This document shows positions 1 through 5,736 of a stretch of DNA of 6,833 nucleotides, in pieces (the first letter of the stretch is position 1; each line of letters opens with the position of its first letter). The position numbers were made by a program, and so were the translations under genes. The notes beneath the pieces are model-generated. The model did not search any database. It was not told the origin of the DNA and was given only the letters and a program-made list of their open reading frames with translations. This stretch comes from Holophagaceae bacterium (GTDB lineage: Bacteria; Acidobacteriota; Holophagae; Holophagales; Holophagaceae): assembly GCA_025353305.1 (NCBI GenBank), contig JANXQX010000331.1, forward strand, positions 1-6,833. Direction: 5' to 3'.

Positions 1-1
1 C

Positions 2-217
2 GAGGCCAAGATCCAGGCGGTCATCGAGCACGTGAGCCATCGCCTGACCACCTTCACCATCGCCCATCGTCTGAGCACCATCAAGGAGGCCGACGAGATC
101 TGGGTCATGGACCAGGGCCGCATCATCGAGCGCGGCACCCATGGTAGCCTGATGGATCTCGACGGCCACTACGCCAAGCTCGTGCGGTTGCAGTTCGAGG
201 AAGAAGAAGCCGCGTGA
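2..217 (+). CDS. ABC exporter ATP-binding domain, C-terminal fragment (MsbA/LolD-exporter-like)
   Basis: The gene enters from outside the window; 71 residues and the stop at 215-217 are visible. The frame starts mid-protein with EAKIQAVIEHV, the helix that normally follows the D-loop. It then shows the H-loop (switch) motif TIAHRLSTI, with the histidine at visible residue 22, followed by EADEIWVMDQGRIIERGTH and the usual C-terminal helix ending in an acidic EEEEAA tail. This is the nucleotide-binding domain end typical of fused membrane-plus-ATPase half-transporters such as MsbA and other type IV exporters. Walker A, the signature motif and the membrane part lie upstream, so the substrate cannot be read. 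A GTG at 32 could be taken for a start but lies inside the ATPase fold. It is convergent with the LysR gene. Confidence 0.9.
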   Translation, partial: EAKIQAVIEHVSHRLTTFTIAHRLSTIKEADEIWVMDQGRIIERGTHGSLMDLDGHYAKLVRLQFEEEEAA

Positions 218-454
218 AACAGGTGACTCGAAGGCGTTCACGGATGAACGGATGTTTGAAGGCAAAGCGCGGCAAGGCCTCGTGTATCGCGAAACGTTAC
301 CGAGAAGTGGAAGCCGCGGCGTGATGGAAAAGCACCACGCGGAGGAGGGTTCCAGCCTCTGCGAGGGGAACGAGCAGGGGCGCGCACAGGCGCGATAGGC
401 TGGAGCGGAAGAGCTGAGGGCAGGCGGAAACAGGACCTGCGCTGCCCCGAATCT
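218..454. other. Gene-less, hairpin-rich spacer between convergent genes; possible structured RNA
   Basis: No convincing gene is seen. The only short frames are one of 48 codons from ATG 252 and one of 26 codons from ATG 244, and both lack a ribosome binding site. Several inverted repeats are visible by eye: CGTTCA/TGAACG around a CGGA loop (235-250); CGCGGC 268-273 with GCCGCG 313-318; GTTCC-CCTC/GAGG-GGAAC (349-371, bulge AG, loop TGC); CGCGC/GCGCG around ACAG (381-394); and GGGCAG 418-423 with CTGCCC 442-447. CCAGCCT 352-358 can also pair with AGGCTGG 397-403, which would compete with the 349-371 hairpin. I compared it mentally with tmRNA, RNase P RNA, SRP RNA and 6S RNA and recognised none. 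It may be a small RNA, a 3' UTR, or GC-rich sequence that pairs by chance. Confidence 0.35.
418..447 (-). terminator. Possible terminator hairpin downstream of the nhaR-like gene
   Basis: A 6-bp GGGCAG/CTGCCC stem lies 8 bases beyond the LysR stop codon on the - strand, so it is well placed to end that transcript. An alternative GCAGG/CCTGC register exists inside it. On the - strand the stem is followed by a mixed pyrimidine stretch (TCAGCTCTTCC), not a clean T run. Intrinsic termination is therefore uncertain. Confidence 0.3.
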
Positions 455-1354
455 TCAGACGAACACCTCCTCTTTGGCGGACTTCAGGATGGCCAGGACC
501 GCGGGATGCACGAGCTTCCGTTCCGTGGAGATCGCAAAGACGCGCTCCACGAGGCCATCAGCTCTGCCGAGGCGCTTCACCTTGTAGGTTGCTTCCAGGT
601 CCGCGGCGATGGCGGAGTGGGCTGCGAAGAATCCCTCGCCTTGGGCGCCAAACGTCTTCAACAGCGCGCTGTCGTCGAAGTCGCCAGCCACGACTGGATG
701 GATCCCCTTCTCCTGGAACCATCGCTCTAGCGCCAGACGCATGCGGGTGCCCTCCGAGGGAAGCAGGATCGGCGCGCCATCCAGGCAGGCGGGGAAGGCC
801 CGGCGGTGCCTTCGGAGAAGGGATGGGGCCCCGAAGAACTCCAGGCCGCATTCCCCGAGCAGGTGATTGAATGTCTTTGGTCCGCCCCGCGCCGGAAGGG
901 GGGCATCGGAGAGCACGAGGTCCACCTCGTGGGAGAAGAGTGCCCCCAGTAAATGGGGAAGGCCGCTTTCCCGGCAGCTTAGGCGGAGGGATTCCGGCAG
1001 ATTGAGGGCCGGGCGCAGGAGCCGGTGGACCATGAGTTTGGGGAGGACGTCGGAAACCCCGACCACCAGCCGCAAGGGACGGCCCGTGGGGCGGCCTTTC
1101 AGCTCGTTCTGGAACTCACGTCCGAGGGTGAAGATCTCGTCGGCGTAGCGGAAGGCGACACGCCCGGCCTCCGTGAGCGCCAGCTTGCGGCCTGAACGCC
1201 GGAAGAGCTTCTCCCCGAGGTTCTCTTCCAGCATCCGAATCTGGGTGCTCAGGGCGGGCTGGGAGATCCGGAGGTTCTCCGCCGCCGCGGTCACTGTCCC
1301 CTCCCGCGCGACGGTCCAGAAGTAGAAGAGGTGATGGTAGTTCAGCCATTCCAT
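455..1354 (-). CDS. nhaR: LysR-family transcriptional activator, NhaR type
   Basis: This is a 299-residue DNA-binding regulator. I chose the ATG at 1354 because the protein then begins MEWLNYHHLFYFWTVAREG, which lines up with the NhaR N-terminus; the frame is open another 25 codons upstream, but that part is AT-rich promoter-like DNA. The winged HTH spans about residues 5-64 (VTAAAENLRISQPALSTQIR is the helix-turn-helix), followed by a linker helix and the two-lobed effector domain. NhaR hallmarks are RYADEIFTL near 70, LGECG near 167, FPACL near 187, GDFDDSALLKTFGA near 224 and HPAVL near 283. In E. coli NhaR activates the Na+/H+ antiporter nhaA in response to Na+ and alkaline pH. No antiporter gene lies in this window; the gene is divergent from a stress operon that it may control. 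The Shine-Dalgarno site is weak. Family assignment is strong; the effector is inferred. Confidence 0.88.
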   Translation of the reverse strand: MEWLNYHHLFYFWTVAREGTVTAAAENLRISQPALSTQIRMLEENLGEKLFRRSGRKLALTEAGRVAFRYADEIFTLGREFQNELKGRPTGRPLRLVVGVSDVLPKLMVHRLLRPALNLPESLRLSCRESGLPHLLGALFSHEVDLVLSDAPLPARGGPKTFNHLLGECGLEFFGAPSLLRRHRRAFPACLDGAPILLPSEGTRMRLALERWFQEKGIHPVVAGDFDDSALLKTFGAQGEGFFAAHSAIAADLEATYKVKRLGRADGLVERVFAISTERKLVHPAVLAILKSAKEEVFV

Positions 1355-1468
1355 GGATCGAATTATATTCAAAAAACAAATGGTTTCATTACATTTTATA
1401 AATTGGATGGAATTGTCCAAGCGCCCCATGCTTCTTCATGCGCCCTTGAGCGCGATGGAGATGAAGAG
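1355..1468. promoter_or_regulatory. Divergent promoter region between nhaR and the HPF-htpX-terC operon
   Basis: The 114 bases between the two start codons contain a sharply AT-rich core (about 1361-1420) in otherwise GC-rich DNA. On the - strand a perfect TATAAT (+ strand ATTATA, 1362-1367) lies only 7 bases before the nhaR ATG, with no good -35. On the + strand the best -10-like hexamer is TATAAA at 1397-1402, again without a clear -35. Two inverted repeats could be regulator sites: GAAT-TAT-ATTC (1360-1370) and TTGGA-N8-TCCAA (1403-1420). A LysR-type protein usually binds such a divergent region and controls both directions. The promoter elements are read by eye only. Confidence 0.55.
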
Positions 1469-1774
1469 ATGAGGATCGAGATCAGGAGCGCCGGATTCAG
1501 CACCACCGAGGCCCTCCGGGAACATGTTTGGAGACGGTTGAGGACCGCCCTCTCCCACAGGGCGGATGGTGTCCAACGGGTCGTCGTGCGTATGAGCGAC
1601 GAGAACGGGCCCGTGGGAGGCATCGACAAACGCTGCCGCATCGAGGCCGCCTTGCTCGGACTTCCCCTCCAGGTGGTCGAGGCCGTGGCCGGCGATCTCC
1701 ACTCAGCCATAGATTCCGCCACGAAACGGCTGGGCCGGGCCGTGGACCGCTCCTTCGACTGCGCCATGAACTGA
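1469..1774 (+). CDS. HPF/RaiA (S30EA)-family ribosome-associated protein, short form
   Basis: This is a 101-residue protein of the ribosome hibernation factor / sigma-54 modulation (S30EA) family. Members bind the 30S subunit in the decoding channel and silence or dimerise ribosomes under stress. The start ATG 1469 is supported by GGAG at 1457-1460, 8 bases upstream, and by the protein beginning MRIEIRSAGF as expected; the frame is open further upstream but those codons lie in promoter DNA. Visible family features are the TEALREHVWRRL helix (13-24), the strand VQRVVVRMSDENGP (35-48), the GGIDKRCRIEA block (50-60) common in short family members, and the AGDLHSAIDSATKRLGR helix (74-90). It lacks the long C-terminal dimerisation domain of long HPF. 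It is the first gene of the operon, 10 bases before htpX. Exact subtype (HPF versus RaiA) is not settled. Confidence 0.82.
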   Translation: MRIEIRSAGFSTTEALREHVWRRLRTALSHRADGVQRVVVRMSDENGPVGGIDKRCRIEAALLGLPLQVVEAVAGDLHSAIDSATKRLGRAVDRSFDCAMN

Positions 1775-1784
1775 GGAGGATCCC

Positions 1785-2648
1785 GTGAACCGATTGAAGA
1801 CCTTTCTGCTGCTCGGCCTCGCCACCTCCCTGCTGGTCGCCCTCGGCGCACGGATGGGAACCGGCTGGCTCGGCGTGGCCATCCTGGCGGCCTTCGCCCT
1901 GAATCTTGGCGCTTACTTCTGGAGCCACAAACTCGTGCTCCGCCTCCAGGCCGCCCAGGAGCTGTCCGAGAAGGAGTTCTCCTGGCTCCATCAAGATGTA
2001 GCGGAGCTGGCCACTCGGGCGGGCATCCCCAAGCCCAAGGTTTACCTGATCCCCGACGATGCGCCCAATGCCTTCGCCACGGGCCGGAACCCCGCGCATG
2101 GCGTGGTGGCCTTCACCGAGGGGATCCTGAAGACCATGCCCCGCCGCGAGCTGAAGGGCGTCATCGCCCACGAATTGAGCCACATCCTCCATCGGGACAT
2201 CCTGGTCGCCACCGTGGCCGCTGGCCTGGCGGGCGCGGTGAGCCTGCTGGCGAACGTGATCCAGTGGGGCGCGCTCTTCGGAGGCGGCAGCCAGGACGAA
2301 GAGGGTGGAACGAACCTTTTTTCAGGACTGATCTTCGCCCTGCTCGCCCCCTTTGGCGCGTCCCTCATTCAGTTCGCCATCTCCCGCTCCAGGGAATTCA
2401 TGGCCGACGAGGGCGCCGCGCGCCTGACTCGCGACCCAGAAGGCTTGGCACTCGCTCTGTTACGCCTGGACCGGGAGCAGGATCCCGAAGTCCAAGGGCC
2501 CACCGCGCAACCCGCGACGGCCAGCCTCATGATCGCGAGCCCCTTCCGGGGCGGCGGCCTCCTGAACTGGTTCAGCACCCATCCCCCCATCGAAGCACGG
2601 GTGGCCCGGCTTCGGGCCATGGTTGGTTTCGACCTCCGCGCGGCCTGA
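1785..2648 (+). CDS. htpX: M48-family membrane zinc metalloprotease, HtpX
   Basis: This is a 287-residue integral membrane protease that degrades misfolded or damaged inner-membrane proteins, usually alongside FtsH. The start is GTG 1785, preceded by a strong AGGAGG at 1774-1779 that overlaps the HPF stop. Order of features: two N-terminal membrane helices (about 5-21 and 28-46), the cytosolic segment with PKVYLIPDDAPNAFATGR (84-101), the zinc site HELSH at residues 129-133 with catalytic E130, two further hydrophobic segments (about 140-165 and 179-199), and the third zinc ligand E204 in SRSREFMADEGA. The C-terminal motif FSTHPPIEARVARL (263-276) is also present. Length and motif order match complete HtpX, so it should be active. 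It is the second gene of the NhaR-divergent operon. In E. coli htpX is under envelope stress (Cpx) control; here control by the NhaR-like protein is inferred. Confidence 0.95.
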   Translation: MNRLKTFLLLGLATSLLVALGARMGTGWLGVAILAAFALNLGAYFWSHKLVLRLQAAQELSEKEFSWLHQDVAELATRAGIPKPKVYLIPDDAPNAFATGRNPAHGVVAFTEGILKTMPRRELKGVIAHELSHILHRDILVATVAAGLAGAVSLLANVIQWGALFGGGSQDEEGGTNLFSGLIFALLAPFGASLIQFAISRSREFMADEGAARLTRDPEGLALALLRLDREQDPEVQGPTAQPATASLMIASPFRGGGLLNWFSTHPPIEARVARLRAMVGFDLRAA

Positions 2649-2662
2649 GAAAGGACCCCTGA

Positions 2663-3622
2663 ATGGAATCTATCGGAACGATATGGATGTGGGCGGGCTT
2701 CCTCGCCTTCGTGCTGGGAATGCTGGCCCTGGACCTCGGTGTCTTCCACCGGGAGGCCCACAAGGTCACGGTGAAGGAGGCCGCTGCCTGGAGTGTGGTC
2801 TGGGTGGTTTTGGCGCTGACCTTTAATGCCCTCATCTGGAAGGGCTTCGGCGCCGAGCGGGGCATGGAGTTCCTGAGCGGCTATTTCATCGAGAAAGCCC
2901 TCAGCGTGGACAACATCTTCGTGTTCGTCCTGATTTTCGGTGCCTTCTCTGTGCCCGACGCTTACCAGCACCGGGTGCTCTTCTGGGGCATCCTGGGCGC
3001 CCTGGTGATGCGGGCGGCCTTCGTGGGGCTGGGCGCCGCGCTGCTGGCGAGCTTCCATTGGGTGATCTACCTGTTTGGGGCTTTCCTGCTAGTCACGGGG
3101 ATCAAGATGCTGGTGCTCCGCAACCAAGCGTTCGATCCGCGCGCCAACCCGCTGTTCAAGCTCTTCCGGAAACTGGTCCCCGCCGTGGAGACGTACCACG
3201 GCCCGGCCTTCACCGTTGTCAAGGACGGCCGGCGCTACGCCACGCCGCTGCTGCTGGTGCTGGTGGCGGTGGAGTTCACGGACCTGGTCTTTGCTGTGGA
3301 CAGCGTGCCCGCCATCTTCGCGGTGACGAAGGATCCCTTCATCGTTTTCACCTCCAACATCTTCGCCATCCTGGGGTTGCGCTCCCTCTACTTCCTGCTG
3401 GCGGGGGTGGTGGACAAGTTCCACCTGCTCAAGGTGGGCCTGAGTCTGGTCCTGATCTTCGTGGCCCTCAAGATGCTCGCCATGGAGTTCATCAAGATCC
3501 CCGTGGCCTGGAGCCTCGCGGTGATCGCTCTCCTGGTCGGCGGATCCATACTGGCCTCGCGTCTCCTTCCTAAGCGCCCCTCCCCCCAGGACCCCGGTCT
3601 CGCTGAAGGGGCCGCGCCATGA
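2663..3622 (+). CDS. TerC/Alx-family integral membrane protein (probable metal-ion exporter)
   Basis: This is a 319-residue polytopic membrane protein of the TerC family, closest in look to E. coli Alx (YgjT), which has been linked to manganese export and is induced at alkaline pH. The start ATG 2663 has AAGGA at 2651-2655, 7 bases upstream. About nine hydrophobic segments can be traced. Hallmark motifs with buried acidic residues are IEKALSVDNIFVF (76-88, D83), EFTDLVFAVDSVPAIFAVT (204-222, D207 and D213) and TSNIFAILGLRSLYFLLAGV (230-249). The tail after residue 303 is proline-rich and polar. The gene follows htpX by 14 bases and its TGA overlaps the next start (ATGA). There is no room for the manganese riboswitch found before many alx genes, so transcription must come from the operon promoter. 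Substrate is inferred from family. Confidence 0.92.
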   Translation: MESIGTIWMWAGFLAFVLGMLALDLGVFHREAHKVTVKEAAAWSVVWVVLALTFNALIWKGFGAERGMEFLSGYFIEKALSVDNIFVFVLIFGAFSVPDAYQHRVLFWGILGALVMRAAFVGLGAALLASFHWVIYLFGAFLLVTGIKMLVLRNQAFDPRANPLFKLFRKLVPAVETYHGPAFTVVKDGRRYATPLLLVLVAVEFTDLVFAVDSVPAIFAVTKDPFIVFTSNIFAILGLRSLYFLLAGVVDKFHLLKVGLSLVLIFVALKMLAMEFIKIPVAWSLAVIALLVGGSILASRLLPKRPSPQDPGLAEGAAP

Positions 3623-4149
3623 TGGCGTCCGTGGCTCTTCCAGTCTCCCGCGACTCCTACGGCTCGCTCCTGCTGATGCTCGCGGCTCCTGCGCTGCTTC
3701 CTGGGATCGGCATGGTGGCGGCTCCCCTCGCCGGGCTCGCCGGAATCGCGATAGGGGTCCAGCTCGCCATGGGCAGGCGCGTGCCCTGGATGCCGGACGG
3801 GGTCCGCACCAGGATCGTCTCCTCGGCTCTGGGTCCCAGGCTGTCCCTCTGGATCCAGGCGCGCTGCCAGCCGCTGCTTAGTTTGCCTTCGCCCCGGTTC
3901 CCCATGCTCTTCGCGGGCCTGACGGTGGCCTGGAGCAGCTTGATCCTGCTGCTTCCCCTCGCCTTCGTCCCATTCAGCAACACGATCCCAGCCCTCTCCC
4001 TGGGCTTGATGGGCGCGGGTCTCATGGTCCGAAAGAGCCTCTTCAGCTGGCTTGGGATGGCCTTGTCGGGGGGCTACACCGCACTTTTGATCATCCTCGG
4101 GGAGACTCTCATCCTTGTCACCCAGGGAATCCTCGCACGATTCACCTGA
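3619..4149 (+). CDS. ExoD-family (exopolysaccharide synthesis) membrane protein
   Basis: This is a 176-residue hydrophobic protein whose ATG overlaps the terC stop by four bases; a second ATG at 3622 is an equally possible start. A weak purine site (AAGGGG, 3606-3611) precedes it. Visible ExoD features are LLLMLAAPALLPGIGMVAAP (17-36), AIGVQLAMGRRVPWMP (44-59), the polar middle, and FSNTIPALSLGLMGAGLM (119-136). Four to five membrane segments are likely, the last at about 150-170. ExoD was named from a Sinorhizobium exopolysaccharide and alkali-sensitivity locus, and its molecular activity is unknown. It is a little shorter at the N-terminus than many family members. The alkali link of ExoD fits the NhaR and TerC neighbours. 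Assignment is by motif pattern. Confidence 0.78.
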   Translation: MMASVALPVSRDSYGSLLLMLAAPALLPGIGMVAAPLAGLAGIAIGVQLAMGRRVPWMPDGVRTRIVSSALGPRLSLWIQARCQPLLSLPSPRFPMLFAGLTVAWSSLILLLPLAFVPFSNTIPALSLGLMGAGLMVRKSLFSWLGMALSGGYTALLIILGETLILVTQGILARFT

Positions 4150-4156
4150 ACCCACT

Positions 4157-4171
4157 GGGCCGACGAGGCCC
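4157..4171 (+). other. Small GC hairpin between exoD and the zinc-ribbon gene
   Basis: GGGCC (4157-4161), loop GACGA, GGCCC (4167-4171) form a 5-bp perfect stem in the 41-base gap. No T run follows, so it is not a full terminator. It could be a processing site, could lower expression of the last gene, or could be chance. Confidence 0.3.
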
Positions 4172-4190
4172 GCTCACAAAGGAGCACTCA

Positions 4191-4490
4191 ATGCCGATCA
4201 AGCCAACCACCCAGGAAGAAGCCTTCTTCGTCAAACAGGAAATCGAGAGGAAGAGAAAAGTGGCCCAGGAGAACATGGTCCGGATCCAGGCGCAGGAACA
4301 AGAGGAGCGGATGAAGCCGATGTGCTGCCCGAAATGCGGCACGGAACTCTCCGAGATCACCTACCGCGAGCAGCGGGTGGACCGCTGTGAGGCCTGCGGC
4401 GGCGTCTGGCTGGACGCCGGGGAAATGGAGGCCCTGGCGATGAAGGAGGGCGGGTTCCTCTGGGGCCTGCGGAAGGTATTCCATGGCTGA
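4191..4490 (+). CDS. Small zf-TFIIB zinc-ribbon protein
   Basis: This is a 99-residue soluble protein. A clear AAAGGAG (4178-4184) lies 6 bases before ATG 4191. The first 44 residues form a highly charged, probably helical segment rich in E, K, R and Q. The zinc ribbon follows: CPKC with C46 and C49, then VDRCEACGGVWLDAGEMEAL with C66 and C69, the classic zf-TFIIB signature. The tail GGFLWGLRKVFHG is short and partly amphipathic. The family is widespread in bacteria and its role is unknown; nucleic acid or protein binding is usually supposed. It is probably the last gene of the stress operon, 41 bases after exoD, followed by an AT-rich promoter island. Confidence 0.85.
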   Translation: MPIKPTTQEEAFFVKQEIERKRKVAQENMVRIQAQEQEERMKPMCCPKCGTELSEITYREQRVDRCEACGGVWLDAGEMEALAMKEGGFLWGLRKVFHG

Positions 4491-4599
4491 ACCGAGAACA
4501 CCATTTGCAAGATGAAACAAAACGTAACCATAATTTCATTTCGTACTACTAAACGAAAAAGTAGTTGCGTTTGGTTTAAGTTCACGTTAGCCTTCCTGA
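4491..4599 (+). promoter_or_regulatory. AT-rich leader and promoter region of the ATPase gene
   Basis: This is a 109-base AT-rich island. A reasonable sigma-70-like promoter is TTGCAA (4505-4510), an 18-base spacer, then CATAAT (4529-4534), which would start RNA near 4541. The leader then holds a 6-bp hairpin ACTACT/AGTAGT (4545-4550 with 4560-4565, A-rich loop). This competes with AAACG 4551-4555 pairing CGTTT 4568-4572. No Shine-Dalgarno site precedes ATG 4600. No convincing terminator for the upstream operon is visible. Confidence 0.45.
4545..4565 (+). other. Hairpin in the leader of the ATPase gene
   Basis: Inverted repeat ACTACT / AGTAGT with a 9-base A-rich loop (4551-4559). It lies just after the predicted transcription start of the ATPase gene. 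It may stabilise the leader, hide or expose the translation start, or serve as an operator. The AT-rich stem makes it weak. Confidence 0.35.
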
Positions 4600-5736
4600 A
4601 TGCTCCACCGCACCCATTGGGAAAGCCGCATTGAATCCGCTTGGCGCGAAAAGCCTGTGGTGTGGCTCGCGGGGGTGCGTCGTTCGGGCAAGACGACACT
4701 CTGCCAGGGATTGAAAAACATCGCCTACTTTGATTGCGAACGTCCGCGCGTGCGGCGGATGTTCGACGATCCAGAATCCTTCCTGGAAGAGCATAAGGGC
4801 CAGCGCGTGGTGCTGGACGAGATCCACCGCCTGGAGAATCCATCCGAGGTGCTGAAGCTGGCGGCAGACCATTTCCGGGAAGTCCGCATCCTCGCAACGG
4901 GGTCCAGCACGCTGGGCGCTTCGAAAAAATTCGCCGATACCCTGCTCGGGCGCAAGCGGACCATCTGGCTTCCGCCCATGATCCAAGCGGATCTGGCCGA
5001 CTTCCATTCGACCGATCTGAAGCGGCGGCTCCGGCGCGGGGGACTGCCCCCCTTTTTCCTGGCGAAAGAGCAACCCGACGCTGATTTCCAGGAGTGGTTC
5101 GACGGTTACTGGGCTAAGGATTTACAGGAACTATTCCGGCTGGAGCGACGCCATGCCTTTCAAAAGCTCACCGAACTGCTCTTCATCCAGAGTGGCGGGC
5201 TCTTCGAGGCCGCGAGCTTTGCCGCGCCCTGCGGCATCTCGCGACCCACCGTGCAGACCTATCTCGATGTCTTGGAAGCCACCTTCTTGGTTCACGTGCT
5301 CCGGCCTTTCCATTCCTCACGGAACCGCGAGATCGTCGCGGCCCCGAAGGTCTACGGCTTCGATACGGGTTTCATCGCCCATCATCGCGGCCTGGATCAT
5401 TTCAGGCCCGAAGACTACGGATCACTTTGGGAACACTACATCCTCAATGAGCTTCTGGCACATGGCCTGGAAGTGCGCCACTGGCGCGACAAGGCCAAGC
5501 ACGAGGTGGATTTCGTGTTGGCCGCCAATCCAACGGCGCCCGTCGCCATCGAAGCAAAATGGAAAGCCACCGCATTCGAGCCATCCAACCTGATGGCCTT
5601 CCGTGGTCTTTATCCTGAGGGTCTGAATTTCGTGGTAGCCCAGGATGTGGACCGCGTCTACACGAAACGCTTTCAGGACGTCGCCGTGCGTTTCGTGAAT
5701 CTCAACGGTCTCATCAAGGGGCTGGCGTTGACATGA
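4600..5736 (+). CDS. AAA_14/DUF4143 ATPase of unknown function
   Basis: This 378-residue protein belongs to the archaeal/bacterial AAA-like group with an N-terminal ATPase and a C-terminal DUF4143 domain. Walker A is GVRRSGKT (25-32), Walker B VVLDEIH (70-76, D73 E74), and the sensor-1-like segment ILATGSS is at 97-103. A winged-helix-like middle follows (around GISRPTVQTYLDVLEATFLV, 212-231). The C-terminal domain carries YGFDTGFIAH (252-261), SLWEHYILNEL (275-285) and a PD-(D/E)XK-like core, EVDFVL (302-307) with AIEAKWK (316-322). ATG 4600 has no Shine-Dalgarno site but gives a normal family N-terminus. Its TGA overlaps the next gene's ATG (ATGA), suggesting translational coupling. The family role is not established; such proteins are patchily distributed and often repeated within genomes. 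Whether the nuclease-like core cleaves DNA cannot be read. Confidence 0.88.
   Translation: MLHRTHWESRIESAWREKPVVWLAGVRRSGKTTLCQGLKNIAYFDCERPRVRRMFDDPESFLEEHKGQRVVLDEIHRLENPSEVLKLAADHFREVRILATGSSTLGASKKFADTLLGRKRTIWLPPMIQADLADFHSTDLKRRLRRGGLPPFFLAKEQPDADFQEWFDGYWAKDLQELFRLERRHAFQKLTELLFIQSGGLFEAASFAAPCGISRPTVQTYLDVLEATFLVHVLRPFHSSRNREIVAAPKVYGFDTGFIAHHRGLDHFRPEDYGSLWEHYILNELLAHGLEVRHWRDKAKHEVDFVLAANPTAPVAIEAKWKATAFEPSNLMAFRGLYPEGLNFVVAQDVDRVYTKRFQDVAVRFVNLNGLIKGLALT

Noticed and set aside
252..398. 48-codon + strand frame in the spacer
   Set aside because: No ribosome binding site and no recognisable protein features; overlaps the hairpin-rich DNA.
218..454. tmRNA, RNase P RNA, SRP RNA, 6S RNA or a group II intron fragment
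   Set aside because: None of the conserved cores I know for these RNAs is visible, so only an unassigned structured spacer is reported.
1355..1429. 25-codon N-terminal extension of the NhaR-like protein
   Set aside because: The residues are encoded by AT-rich promoter-like DNA and NhaR homology begins at MEWLNYHH.
1331..1468. N-terminal extension of the HPF-like gene by 46 codons
   Set aside because: It would run back through the divergent promoter and into the nhaR coding region, and its residues do not match the family; ATG 1469 has a proper ribosome binding site.
1497..2192. 231-codon - strand frame over the HPF and htpX genes
   Set aside because: Antisense to two motif-bearing genes; no domain recognisable and no good start site.
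2649..2662. yybP-ykoY manganese riboswitch before the TerC/Alx gene
   Set aside because: Only 14 bases separate it from htpX, far too short for the riboswitch.
3388..4155. 255-codon - strand frame over terC and exoD
   Set aside because: Low-complexity product rich in E, G, R, H and P, antisense to two genes with clear families and ribosome binding sites.
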